From JANMCE01 sp963791625 (GTDB taxonomy: Bacteria; Actinomycetota; Acidimicrobiia; Acidimicrobiales; Ilumatobacteraceae), in NCBI GenBank assembly GCA_963791625.1, contig CAWBTA010000015.1, positions 930,001 to 994,000 of the forward strand: a DNA stretch of 64,000 nucleotides, in the 5' to 3' direction. This document shows, one piece after another, positions 52,625-60,946 of this stretch. The position numbers and the translations under genes were made by a program. The first letter of the stretch is position 1; each line of letters begins with the position of its first letter. The notes under the pieces are model-generated. The model did no database searches. It saw only the letters and a program-made list of their open reading frames with translations, and was not told where the DNA came from.

Positions 52625-53434
52625 TCAGTCTCGCCAGCGTCGCGGCGTGATCGACAGGAGCACGATCGCAGCGAAAGCCTTGGCGGCGTATTCGAGTGGC
52701 ACCATGCCGTTCGCAATGACGGCGACGTGGGCATCGGGCAACGCGGCCGACCAGCGGGCGATGTGAGGATGGGCGAAGGGGTCGGCCTGATGGTCGATGA
52801 GCGTCACGGGAAGCTGCCCGAGCGCAGGGAGAATGCCTTCCATGCGCCAGCGGCCGACGGCGCGATGCCCCGTTGTTGGGTCGGCGACGAGGAGCGCGTC
52901 GTCGACGAAGCGTTGTAGTAGGTCCGGGCGGTCGGTCGGATAGAAGGCGGCCCGGCCAGCCGAAAGTCTTTGGGCATAGGAGCTGTCATCGGTGCGCTCG
53001 ACCTGATCGATACCGGGACCAACTCGCTCGGCGCGCACAGCTCTCGCTTCGGCGTCCATCCAGGGAGGCGAGCTGAGGATCAGTGAGGCGATCAGATCCG
53101 GCCGACTCGCCGCCACCTCCGCTGCCACCGCGGCCCCTGTGTGGTGACCGATCAGATGACATCGTTCAATACCATCCGCCGCACAGGCAGCGACGATGGC
53201 TTCGGCGTAGGTCGTGATCTCGGCGCCGTCGGGGTGCGGTGTTGAGCGACCCATGCCGGGTAGATCCATCGCCAACACTCGATGCGAGGGACTGAGCAGT
53301 TCCATGACTTCGCGGAACTCGTCACCCGATCGCGGCGTCTGGTGCAGGCAGACGATCGGCACATGGCCGACGCCCGCTTCTCTCACATGCACGACGCCCC
53401 ACGGCACGGGAATCGATCGGTGGCGAACGGTCAT
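52625..53434 (-). CDS. Alpha/beta-hydrolase fold protein lacking the catalytic triad
   Basis: A 269-residue alpha/beta-hydrolase-fold protein (VPIVCLHQTPRSGDEFREVM, LAMDLPGMGRS). The nucleophile elbow reads LIGHHTGAAV, so the usual Ser in GxSxG is His. The catalytic His near the end is also absent (VIANGMVPLEYAAKAF where GHxxxxE is expected). It is therefore probably not a classical serine hydrolase; a lyase-like, oxygenase-like (cofactor-independent) or binding role is possible. It is the last gene of a six-gene leftward cluster and overlaps its upstream neighbour by 4 bp. Confidence 0.8.
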   Translation of the reverse strand: MTVRHRSIPVPWGVVHVREAGVGHVPIVCLHQTPRSGDEFREVMELLSPSHRVLAMDLPGMGRSTPHPDGAEITTYAEAIVAACAADGIERCHLIGHHTGAAVAAEVAASRPDLIASLILSSPPWMDAEARAVRAERVGPGIDQVERTDDSSYAQRLSAGRAAFYPTDRPDLLQRFVDDALLVADPTTGHRAVGRWRMEGILPALGQLPVTLIDHQADPFAHPHIARWSAALPDAHVAVIANGMVPLEYAAKAFAAIVLLSITPRRWRD

Positions 53435-54291
53435 CGATTGTGTTTGTCGAGAAACTCGATGGACAGCGCGTTGTAGCGGTCGGCGTGCTCGTGTTGGGGC
53501 CAGTGGCCGCAGTCGTCGAAGAGCACCAGTTCGGAACCGGGAATGTCGTCATGCATCTTGTGGGCTTCGGGCACGTCGCCGAAAGGGTTGTTTCTTCCCC
53601 AGATGATGAGCGTGGGAATGCCGGCAAGCTTGGCGAGGGTGTCGGGTCGCAGCAGATTGCGCTGGCGCACTTCCATCTCCTGCAGGCAGAGCAGATGGTC
53701 GATGTTCCGGACAAAGTCGGGTTGGTGATAGATCCGATGCCGCACGTCAACGAGTTCCTCTGACACATCCTCGGCCGGATTGTGCATGAGCAGGTTGAGT
53801 CGCTTGTGGGTGAGTTCGCGATCGTCGGTGAGCACCGCCTGACGCGTGGAGGTTTTTATGCGTTCCATGATCTCGGGGTCGGCCTTGGTGCCACCCGCGG
53901 CAATCAGCTGAATGGTCTTCACGCGCTCCGGTGACTCTGCGGCAAACGCAGCAGCAACCCATCCACCAAGGGACTCCCCCGCCAAGTTGACCTGCGTGAT
54001 GCCGGTCGCATCAAGGAAGTTATGAAGATGCTCCACGTAGCGTGGGATCTCATAGTCGTAGTCGGGTTTGCCGGTATACCCATGGCCGAGCATATCCATG
54101 GCGTGGCAGCGATAGCCGGCCCGCACGTGGGCCGCCATGTTGCGTGTGAAGGCTTCGAGATGCCCGCTGGTGCCGTGCAGAAACACCACGTCGGGCCCGT
54201 CGCCGGCAAACAGTCGGCGAGTCGGGATTCCGCCTGCGTCGACGGTGTCGACGGCGAAGTCGATGCCGGTGAGATCGAGCCATGCACTCAT
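53431..54291 (-). CDS. Meta-cleavage-product hydrolase-like alpha/beta hydrolase
   Basis: A 286-residue hydrolase: VVFLHGTSGHLEAFTRNMAA, nucleophile elbow AGESLGGWVAA with Ser, and CGHWPQHEHADRYN with the catalytic His. The acid position in the WGRxD motif is Asn (IIWGRNNPFGDV), so an adjacent Asp may replace it. It is similar to MhpC/HsaD-type C-C hydrolases that cleave ring-fission products. ATG 54291 (MSAWLDLTGIDF) overlaps the extradiol dioxygenase stop, consistent with acting on that enzyme's product. Confidence 0.85.
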   Translation of the reverse strand: MSAWLDLTGIDFAVDTVDAGGIPTRRLFAGDGPDVVFLHGTSGHLEAFTRNMAAHVRAGYRCHAMDMLGHGYTGKPDYDYEIPRYVEHLHNFLDATGITQVNLAGESLGGWVAAAFAAESPERVKTIQLIAAGGTKADPEIMERIKTSTRQAVLTDDRELTHKRLNLLMHNPAEDVSEELVDVRHRIYHQPDFVRNIDHLLCLQEMEVRQRNLLRPDTLAKLAGIPTLIIWGRNNPFGDVPEAHKMHDDIPGSELVLFDDCGHWPQHEHADRYNALSIEFLDKHNR

Positions 54292-55235
54292 GCTGTTCCT
54301 CCGGGAGTCTGTGGTGTATCGATAACCGCAACGGCCATACCAGTGAGCCATTCGGGCATGGCCGAGTACGCAACGGTGCGGCTCGGCGCCCAGCCGCAGG
54401 CCGCCGCGCACGCGATCCAGTTGCGTAGTTCGTTGGCGCCATTGCCCGCCGTTTGGACGAGATCGTTCTGGTGGTGCAGCAGCGAGCGACCATCGCCTGC
54501 GGCCAGTGTTGCGAGCACCTCTCGGTCGAACGATTCGTTGATGACTGACGGTGCGGCCAGAACGATGCTGCGGCGACGATCCTCGAAGCTCGCCCAGTTG
54601 TTGCGACCGTCGAGCCACGACTGAACGAGATAGTCGTCATCGTCCGATGTCGGCGCGCGCCAGTCGGGAAACGGCAGCGTGTGACTGAGCCCGCCGGAGC
54701 CGATCACCGCCACTCGTCGTCCGGAGCCATCGTTGGACACCGCGACCGCGAGCGCCTCGCCAAGCGCGGCGCATCGAGCAAGCGTTGGAAGCGGTGGTGC
54801 AAAACTGTTGATGACGACCGGCACGATGGGCGTGCCATCGGGAACGAGATACTGCACCGCGTGGGTGATGCCGTGATCGATGGTGAGTCGCAGCGAGAAG
54901 GCAGGGTCAAAATCGTTGGTGTTCAGATGCTCGACCAGGTGGCGAGCCAGCGGCCCGTCGCTGAGAAGCGGACCTGATGGCGTGCCGTGTTCTCCAGCGC
55001 CAATCACCTCATCGGCACCGATCGTGAACGTTGGCATCAGATCAAGCCAGAGGCCACGGAAGTGGTTCGGCCCGATCACGATGACGACGTCCACTGCGGC
55101 GTCGATCAACGACTGCTTGGCGGCCGCGAGTCCATCGCGAAACTGATGGGCTCGCGCCAGATTGTCGACCGCGTCCCACTTCGTGTTCATCAGCGTGGTG
55201 TGCGACGCCATCACACCACAAACGACCGTGCTCAC
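54288..55235 (-). CDS. Class III (LigB-type) extradiol ring-cleavage dioxygenase
   Basis: A 315-residue protein: VCGVMASHTTLM (iron-ligand His12), VVIVIGPNHFRGLWLDLMPT (second His) and LTIDHGITHAVQYL (catalytic His in DHG) followed by GGLSHTLPFPDW. These match single-chain class III enzymes such as MhpB (2,3-dihydroxyphenylpropionate 1,2-dioxygenase). It cleaves a catechol-type ring next to the hydroxyls with Fe(II) and O2. It is coupled by 4-bp overlaps on both sides. The ring substrate is not known; the neighbouring Rieske oxygenase gene may supply it. Confidence 0.9.
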   Translation of the reverse strand: MSTVVCGVMASHTTLMNTKWDAVDNLARAHQFRDGLAAAKQSLIDAAVDVVIVIGPNHFRGLWLDLMPTFTIGADEVIGAGEHGTPSGPLLSDGPLARHLVEHLNTNDFDPAFSLRLTIDHGITHAVQYLVPDGTPIVPVVINSFAPPLPTLARCAALGEALAVAVSNDGSGRRVAVIGSGGLSHTLPFPDWRAPTSDDDDYLVQSWLDGRNNWASFEDRRRSIVLAAPSVINESFDREVLATLAAGDGRSLLHHQNDLVQTAGNGANELRNWIACAAACGWAPSRTVAYSAMPEWLTGMAVAVIDTPQTPGGTA

Positions 55236-56509
55236 AGATCACCTCGATCACGATTACAGACGTCCACGACGGTGCGGACGAGCAGCTCAGCGAGCGTGGT
55301 CATACTGGCCGCGTCGACGGTGTTCATACCCTCGGCGAACCCCAGCTCTTGGCCTTCGACCAGCACTTTGGGTAGACCGATGCGCACGGTGGGGATGCCG
55401 CGGTTGCGCAGGATGTTGGCGTCGGTTGCACCACTCTGACCAGTCGGTTCGACGTGCGGTCGTTGCTCGATGACTTCCCAGGCGCGGCGGCCGGCCGCGC
55501 AGATCCAGTGATCGGGGGCGGTCGTGCTGCCGGGTATCGCTAACACCAACTCGGCGGAACAATCGATGTCGGTCAACGTGTTCAGCTCGGCCAGAAGCGC
55601 TCGGTGTGCGTCCAATGGCGACGTGTTGGGAAGCAGCCGCTGGTCGACCCTGAGCGTTGCCACCGCAGGAAGGAATGCTGCCGTCCGTTCCCAGCCGCTG
55701 TGAAGCGACGCGACCATCGCTTGGGGTTCCAGGCTGCCGGTCTGCTCGGGGCGTTTGGCAAACCATTCTTCGAGATGCAGCGCGACCCGGGCGGCATCGG
55801 CAATCGGGTTGCGATACGGGATGCGATGCCTCGCGCCAACGTAGGTGTGCGTGCCAGGCACATGAATGTCAGACCACGCGATACCAACCTCTTCGTGCTG
55901 CACGAACCAACCCGACTTCGCAATGATGGCGGCATCGGCCCACACGCCCTGTTCGAGCAAGAAGCTGGCACCGACGCCATGGCCGGTGTGCCGGCGATGC
56001 AACGGATCGGTGTGGTCACGCCGTGCGTTGGTAGGCATGCCGCCAGCCCCAAACGCCACGATGACGTCACCAGCAAGATCGGTTTCGGCTAGGGCAAAGG
56101 CCGCCTCGATCACGGCCGCTGCATGACCCTTCGGGTTCTGCGCACCAAGGCCGACGACCCGCTCACCATCCACCCTCGCGTGGGCACGGAGATGGCCGTC
56201 GATAGCGTCGGCCACCCAAGGCACGTCGTCGTCGTCACCGCTCGTGACGGTGTCGAGCGGCGAGTACAGCATCACGGTTGGACCGCGTGAGGCGTGCGGG
56301 CCGCTGGCCGGAAGACGAGCCCATGCATTGGCCATACGGTCATCGATCGCCATGAGTCGACCCTCAAGTCCGGCGTTCTGCAGCAACCCGACGATGTGCT
56401 CCGCGAGCGGTCGTTCATCACCGGTCGGCGACGCGATGTTCACCAAGGCCGCGCAGGTTTCCAGCACGCGTTGCCGGGAGATGCTGGCGAGCGCAGTGTG
56501 AAGGGTCAT
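55232..56509 (-). CDS. M20-family fold protein with degenerate metal site
   Basis: A 425-residue M20-like (DapE/ArgE/acylase) protein by overall order: LVNIASPTGDERPLAEHIVG, VMLYSPLDTV, GLGAQNPKGHAAAVIEAA, ADAAIIAKSG, SGATDANILRNRGIPTV and GMNTVDAAS. The metal ligands are changed: GHxD is SPLD (His to Pro84), the D of DxKG is Asn125, the EE pair is absent (AFGAGGMPT), the GEP(T) acid is Lys/Ser (IIAKSGW) and the final His is Asn. Such a protein should not bind two zincs as M20 peptidases do, so another activity or a non-enzymatic role is likely. It sits between a 39-residue membrane ORF and the extradiol dioxygenase. Confidence 0.8.
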   Translation of the reverse strand: MTLHTALASISRQRVLETCAALVNIASPTGDERPLAEHIVGLLQNAGLEGRLMAIDDRMANAWARLPASGPHASRGPTVMLYSPLDTVTSGDDDDVPWVADAIDGHLRAHARVDGERVVGLGAQNPKGHAAAVIEAAFALAETDLAGDVIVAFGAGGMPTNARRDHTDPLHRRHTGHGVGASFLLEQGVWADAAIIAKSGWFVQHEEVGIAWSDIHVPGTHTYVGARHRIPYRNPIADAARVALHLEEWFAKRPEQTGSLEPQAMVASLHSGWERTAAFLPAVATLRVDQRLLPNTSPLDAHRALLAELNTLTDIDCSAELVLAIPGSTTAPDHWICAAGRRAWEVIEQRPHVEPTGQSGATDANILRNRGIPTVRIGLPKVLVEGQELGFAEGMNTVDAASMTTLAELLVRTVVDVCNRDRGDL

Positions 56510-56625
56510 CGCTTCTGATTGGGCGCCCCGACCCAGGTCCCAGTGGTCTTGGTAAGGAGGGCCACCAGTTGTTTGCGACCAAAGACCGCGGCGAGGACCG
56601 CCGCGATCAGGAGGAGGATTCTCAC
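56506..56625 (-). CDS. 39-residue single-helix membrane microprotein
   Basis: GTG 56625 to TGA 56506 encodes 39 residues: a hydrophobic helix (VRILLLIAAVLAAVF), then GRKQLVALLTKTTGTWVG and a basic end. Its start overlaps the upstream stop (GTGA) and its stop overlaps the downstream start (ATGA). It is thus embedded in the operon with no spare bases, which is hard to explain unless it is translated. No homology is known to me; it may tether or modulate a partner. Confidence 0.55.
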   Translation of the reverse strand: MRILLLIAAVLAAVFGRKQLVALLTKTTGTWVGAPNQKR

Positions 56626-57524
56626 AATGTCACCGCGGACTGGTTCGAGTTCAAGAACGCGCTGACCATGGCGTGGTAATCGGCGGGACGTTCTTCCTGG
56701 AGGTGATGCGACGCATGATCCATGACGTAGAGCTGACCGCGAGGCACCATTCGAGCCAGCATCAGCGGATAGTCGGGCGTGAGAAACGCGTCGTACATAC
56801 CCCATGCGAACAGCGTCGGGCACGCAATGGTGCGCAGATGATTCTCAAGGTCCTGCCAGTCACCACGCAGGTCATCGGAGTGCGCCGCCAACGACATTTC
56901 CTCCCGATCGAGACTCTGCTCGTAGCGCCTCTGCACGGTGGCGTCAGGGATGAGTGACGCGTCGTACCACTCGAGCTCGGCCATGAGTCGCCGCATCTTG
57001 TCCACCGTCGGGCCTTCCCCGCCGAAGTAGGCGTCACGCACGTTGCGACCACGACGAGCGCCGTCCGGCAACGGTGCGAGCGGTCCGTAGAAGACCGGCA
57101 TCGAACCCGTGATCACCATCGACCGCACACGCTCGGGATACTCCGAAGCCAACGCAATGGCGATGGTTCCACCCCACGAGTTGCAGACGATGTCGACCCG
57201 CTCGTTCAATTCCAGCGCGTCGAACAACGCGACCATCGACGCTGCCAGCCAACTCCAGCGCGGCCCCGAGATCGCCGGCTTCGACGACTTGCCGTACTGC
57301 ACGAGATCGACAAACACACATTGTCGATCGGCCGCAAACATCGGAGCGACGCACCCGAAATCGGTCCAACTCGAACAACCCGGACCGCCACCGTGCAAGA
57401 ACACCGCGACCGGTCTCGTCGAGTCCGCCGGACCGTCGTATTCGATGACGTGATAGTCAACGCCGTCGGTCGCCGTCACCGTACGGCCCAACGGTTCGGG
57501 CCCAGGATCAAGCGGATGCATCAT
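56622..57524 (-). CDS. Meta-cleavage-product hydrolase-like alpha/beta hydrolase (first gene of the coupled cluster)
   Basis: A 300-residue hydrolase. FLHGGGPGCSSWTDFGCV is the oxyanion-loop motif typical of BphD/HsaD C-C hydrolases. The elbow is VCNSWGGT with Ser, acid Asp lies in AWGMYDAFLTPDY, and His in DHASHHLQEERP. The triad is therefore intact, unlike two later cluster members. The start is ATG 57524 or 57521 (MMHPLDPGPEPL). It leads a six-gene leftward unit where every junction overlaps by 4 bp. Confidence 0.87.
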   Translation of the reverse strand: MMHPLDPGPEPLGRTVTATDGVDYHVIEYDGPADSTRPVAVFLHGGGPGCSSWTDFGCVAPMFAADRQCVFVDLVQYGKSSKPAISGPRWSWLAASMVALFDALELNERVDIVCNSWGGTIAIALASEYPERVRSMVITGSMPVFYGPLAPLPDGARRGRNVRDAYFGGEGPTVDKMRRLMAELEWYDASLIPDATVQRRYEQSLDREEMSLAAHSDDLRGDWQDLENHLRTIACPTLFAWGMYDAFLTPDYPLMLARMVPRGQLYVMDHASHHLQEERPADYHAMVSAFLNSNQSAVTL

Positions 57525-57622
57525 GGCGCGGCATCCCAACTCATACCAACAGTCTCGGCCAAAACCAGTTCGGGCAACCACGCCCCTGGTCCGGCTAGTA
57601 GACCGACCTTTCCTGCGGCGAC

Positions 57623-58351
57623 TCAGGACTCGAGGTGCCAGAGCTCGCGGTAGTAGCGGATGCGGTCATGGTCGGGTTTGATGCCGTAGGCCTCGAAAAA
57701 CTCGGCTTGATGGCCCTCACCGAAATTCCAATCGAGGCTCATCGACGCGACGGCCAGATCGGCCCAGCGGTCGCCGATTGCGAGGTCACCGAAGTCGACG
57801 TTCCCGGTCCATTTGCCCGCGAGTGAGATGAGGGTGTTCGGGGCACATGCGTCGCCATGGACAAGTACCGGGTCATCAGTCGAGGGACGTGGCCCGATGG
57901 ACTTCGGCTCGCGGCCCACCCACACCTGCGATGTCCACTCGGCGGGGAAGTCATGGACCGGGATCGCATGAATAACTCTTAGCCCTGTAGCGATTGCCCG
58001 GATCGCCTCTGGCCGTCGAGCGCGCCAGGTATCGCCGACCGCATAGTCGCCGGGAAGCGCCAAAGAGACGATCCACTGTGCGGCGGTGTCCGATCCTGCC
58101 GCGATGACGCGAGGAGCAGGATGCCGCGACGAGATCCAGTCGAGACGAACCCGCTCGCGTTCAAGATCGATGCCGTTGTCTCGAGGGTTCCATTTCACAA
58201 AGCGATCGTCGATACGAAACGTCAACCCACCAAGTTCATTTCGCCACACAAGCTCTACGACGCTGTTGCCTGCCAGCTCGCTCACGATGGCGGGGATGCC
58301 CTCCTCTCCCAGCTTGTGCAACTCGGCGAGATCGAAGATGTCGTCGGCCAT
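57623..58351 (-). CDS. Aminoglycoside phosphotransferase-family kinase
   Basis: A 242-residue APH(3')-like kinase fold: RNELGGLTFRIDDRFVKW (N-lobe with Lys), catalytic loop LVHGDACAPNTL (Asp, Asn) and metal Asp in GNVDFGDLAIGDRW. It could phosphorylate an aminoglycoside, a sugar or another small molecule; chromosomal actinobacterial members are often housekeeping kinases. ATG 58351 (MADDIFDLAELHK) is family-like. It lies about 100 bp upstream of the six-gene cluster in the same direction and 25 bp after the cupin gene. Confidence 0.85.
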   Translation of the reverse strand: MADDIFDLAELHKLGEEGIPAIVSELAGNSVVELVWRNELGGLTFRIDDRFVKWNPRDNGIDLERERVRLDWISSRHPAPRVIAAGSDTAAQWIVSLALPGDYAVGDTWRARRPEAIRAIATGLRVIHAIPVHDFPAEWTSQVWVGREPKSIGPRPSTDDPVLVHGDACAPNTLISLAGKWTGNVDFGDLAIGDRWADLAVASMSLDWNFGEGHQAEFFEAYGIKPDHDRIRYYRELWHLES

Positions 58352-58376
58352 CCCGCCGAGGATAGGCCCCCACAAC

Positions 58377-58844
58377 TCAGTCGAGGAGTGGCGGTCCGAG
58401 AATGGTTGCTCCGTAAGGTCCGATCGCTGCGACGAGGCGTTCGATATCGGGCGCACACGCCGGCGGGATCTCGGCGACAAGAGCTGGGTCGGACGCGTCG
58501 ACGTGGTACTGCTCGAAGCCGCCGGGTAACACAAGTTCGAAGAAGTGAGCACCGTCGCTCTCCACCCGGAACGTGTGCGGGACGGACCGTGGCATGAAGG
58601 CCATCTCACCCGACTTCAGCAGCCGACGCACTCCACTGCACTCCGTTACTACCTCACCCTCGAGCACGTATAAGGCCGAGTCTTCCAGCTCGTGTTGGTG
58701 GAGCGGCGGCGAGAACCCGAGGTGGGCCCACTGCTCCATCAGACCGAACGCGCCATTGGTCTGCGCGCTGGTCGCGACGATTCGGTTGAGCGTGCCAGTG
58801 AACCAGCGGAGCCGGTCGTCCACCGGTGCGGAAATGGGTCCCAC
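58377..58844 (-). CDS. Cupin-domain protein
   Basis: A 155-residue small beta-barrel: PPLHQHELEDSALYVLEGEV is the first cupin motif (His, His, Glu) and MPRSVPHTFRV gives the second His. GTG 58844 has AGGAGG six bases upstream. Cupins in such settings are quercetinase- or dioxygenase-like or act in sugar modification; the metal site seems intact. It is divergent from the second TetR gene, with a palindrome between, so it is probably TetR-regulated. Confidence 0.85.
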   Translation of the reverse strand: MGPISAPVDDRLRWFTGTLNRIVATSAQTNGAFGLMEQWAHLGFSPPLHQHELEDSALYVLEGEVVTECSGVRRLLKSGEMAFMPRSVPHTFRVESDGAHFFELVLPGGFEQYHVDASDPALVAEIPPACAPDIERLVAAIGPYGATILGPPLLD

Positions 58845-58870
58845 GATGCCTCCTGGTGATGCGAAGGGAA

Positions 58871-58893
58871 TGATTGTAGTAAGACTACAATCA
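58871..58893. promoter_or_regulatory. 23-bp palindromic TetR operator
   Basis: The perfect inverted repeat TGATTGTAGT-AAG-ACTACAATCA lies between the cupin gene (start 58844) and the divergent TetR gene (start 58918). Its arm is identical to the half-site in the 51658-51703 region next to the other TetR gene, 7.2 kb away. Confidence 0.75.
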
Positions 58894-58917
58894 CAGTGAA
58901 CCACTACTGTCAAGTAA

Positions 58918-59589
58918 GTGGCCGACCCCGAGCGATATCCCCGCCGGGCCGAGCAGGCCCGTGCCACCAAGCGACGAGTGGTTGCTGCCGCAACCGCGTT
59001 GTTTCTCGATCGCGGCTACGCGTCCACGTCGATGGCCGCTATCGCCGCCGCAGCCGACGTGGCTGACCAAACGGTGTACGCCGCCTTCGGCACGAAACGG
59101 GCGATCCTGTCGGCCGCAATCGACCAGGCCGTTGCAGGTGATGACCGACCCATCGTGGTGAACGACCGTGACTGGATGCGAGTAGTGCTCGAGAGCACCG
59201 ACGCCCGCGTACGACTGGAGGGGTACGCAAAGGCTGTGCGGCGCATCCACGACGGCGCGGCAGGCATGTTCGAAGTCCTTGCGTCGTCGGCCACCATCGA
59301 GCCCGAACTCGCAGTCATGTGGGCCGAAGCGCAGCGACGGCGACACGTCGGCGTCACCGGCGTAATAGCGCCACTCGCTGACTGGGGGGCCCTTCGCGTC
59401 GGCCTCGATGCGGAAGCGGCGATCGACATTGTCTGGTCGCTCAATGGCCACGAGCTCTACCGGAACCTCGTCGTGCACCTCCACTGGGCACCCGAGCGTT
59501 ACGAAACGTGGCTCGGAGCTACGTTGGTCGAACTGCTGCTGGGTACCCGGCGCCAAAAGCGCCAGGCGAGTGACGAGGTTAGGCCGTAG
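58918..59589 (+). CDS. TetR family transcriptional regulator (2 of 2)
   Basis: A 223-residue TetR protein with HTH in RATKRRVVAAATALFLDRGY, ASTSMAAIAAAADVADQTVY and AAFGTKRAILSAAI, then a helical C-terminus. It is divergent from the cupin gene and convergent with the Rieske gene, overlapping its end by 11 bp. It probably controls the cupin/APH side of the island via the palindrome at 58871. The GTG start (VADPERYPRRAEQ) is well placed. Confidence 0.9.
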   Translation: MADPERYPRRAEQARATKRRVVAAATALFLDRGYASTSMAAIAAAADVADQTVYAAFGTKRAILSAAIDQAVAGDDRPIVVNDRDWMRVVLESTDARVRLEGYAKAVRRIHDGAAGMFEVLASSATIEPELAVMWAEAQRRRHVGVTGVIAPLADWGALRVGLDAEAAIDIVWSLNGHELYRNLVVHLHWAPERYETWLGATLVELLLGTRRQKRQASDEVRP

Positions 59590-60826
59590 GGGGTTGCTCG
59601 TCGCCTGGACGGATCGCCACTGGAGTGCCGGGGTCGAAGGGGTTGCCGTCTTCGACGAGGCGGCGCCATTCCAACAGTGATGCATCGGGGCGATAGAGGC
59701 GCTCGGGTGGGGCGTTCGTTTCGGAAACCATCCAATGGTCTTGCGCGGAGAAACCTCCGTGGAAGAGCCAGCGGATACCGCCGAGATACTTGGCGTAGAA
59801 CCACGACCGGGCGAGACCCGTTTTGAATTGCACCATCACACCGACGTACTTGGTCTGCTTGGCGTCGATGGGGACATAGAACTCGTAGTGAATGAAGTTC
59901 GGATAGGCGATGCGTAGAACGCCCGGCAACGACAGCGACGCGAAACCGGGGAACTTCTGCCCGGCAATGTACGGGTCGGGGGCGTTGCTGCCACCGGTGT
60001 TACCAAGATTGCTCACACCACTGGTGCTCTGCTGTTTGGGCTTTTGTTTCCACCAACGCTGGTTGGTCCAGGTGCCGAGGCCCGGGAAGACAGCGTCCCA
60101 GTGGCGCTCGTCTTCCACCCGGTAGATCCAGCGGCCTTCACGCTCGATGTGAATCTTGTTCCAGGTCGGCATCGTCTTGAACGTGCGCCATTTCGAGTTG
60201 CGATGGAGATACTTGGCGTGACCCTCATCGAATCCGTTCTCGGCATACAGCCGCCAGTTGCCGGAACGATCCTCGATGCGACCGCCGACTGCGAACGACG
60301 GTGGGTCTTTCAGTTCGACTGGTAGTTGCTCTTGCAACGAATGCGGCTCTCGGTCACCGATGAACACCCACACCAGGCCAATCGCTTCCTCACACGGAAA
60401 CGTTTGGACCGCGACCTTGCCCTTCATGGGCGAGTCAGGTCCGTCAGTAATCACGGCTGCCAGTTCGCCGTCGCTGAGGCGGAAGGTCCACCCGTGATAC
60501 GGGCACGAGATGTGATTGGGGAACTCCTCGGTGCCGAGTGACAGCTTCACCCCACGATGCAGACAGCGATCGTGCAACGCGTGCACAATGCCAGACGTAT
60601 CGCGCTGCAACACGACAGGGGTCTCAACGATGGTGGTGCCGAACGGCTTGCGACCGATCTGCGATGACCACGCCACCGGGTACCAGAAGTTCCGCATCCC
60701 GCTCGCTGCCGCGTCGTAGTCGGGCCACGCCGTCCAGTCCGTCCGTCCGACCGACTGCTTGGCCTGAGTGGCATCACCACTTCGCTGGCGACGCTGTCGA
60801 AGACGTTCCGAAAGCACATCGGTCAT
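59579..60826 (-). CDS. Rieske oxygenase alpha subunit, CarAa-like (ring hydroxylating)
   Basis: A 415-residue Rieske oxygenase. MRNFWYPVAWSSQIGRKPFG resembles the opening of carbazole dioxygenase-type proteins. The [2Fe-2S] ligands are Cys88, His90, Cys108 and His111 (CLHRG ... CPYHGW). The mononuclear site includes Asp200, His203 and His208 (DEGHAKYLH). A hydrophobic tail region (FHGGFSAQDHWMV) follows. It needs a ferredoxin and reductase not found in this window. It lies in the same island as the extradiol dioxygenase and hydrolases, so it probably makes the dihydroxylated ring for them. ATG 60826 (MTDVLSERLRQR) is taken over a longer frame. Confidence 0.88.
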   Translation of the reverse strand: MTDVLSERLRQRRQRSGDATQAKQSVGRTDWTAWPDYDAAASGMRNFWYPVAWSSQIGRKPFGTTIVETPVVLQRDTSGIVHALHDRCLHRGVKLSLGTEEFPNHISCPYHGWTFRLSDGELAAVITDGPDSPMKGKVAVQTFPCEEAIGLVWVFIGDREPHSLQEQLPVELKDPPSFAVGGRIEDRSGNWRLYAENGFDEGHAKYLHRNSKWRTFKTMPTWNKIHIEREGRWIYRVEDERHWDAVFPGLGTWTNQRWWKQKPKQQSTSGVSNLGNTGGSNAPDPYIAGQKFPGFASLSLPGVLRIAYPNFIHYEFYVPIDAKQTKYVGVMVQFKTGLARSWFYAKYLGGIRWLFHGGFSAQDHWMVSETNAPPERLYRPDASLLEWRRLVEDGNPFDPGTPVAIRPGDEQPPTA

Positions 60827-60946
60827 GCTCTCAGTCTGTGTCGCCGGCGAGCCACGAACCACTCCGTCGGTCCGCCTACCGGACCATCAGCCGCGATACG
60901 TCAGCCCGAGCCGGTAGCGTCCAGGGGAGCGAACGGAGGTTGATCA

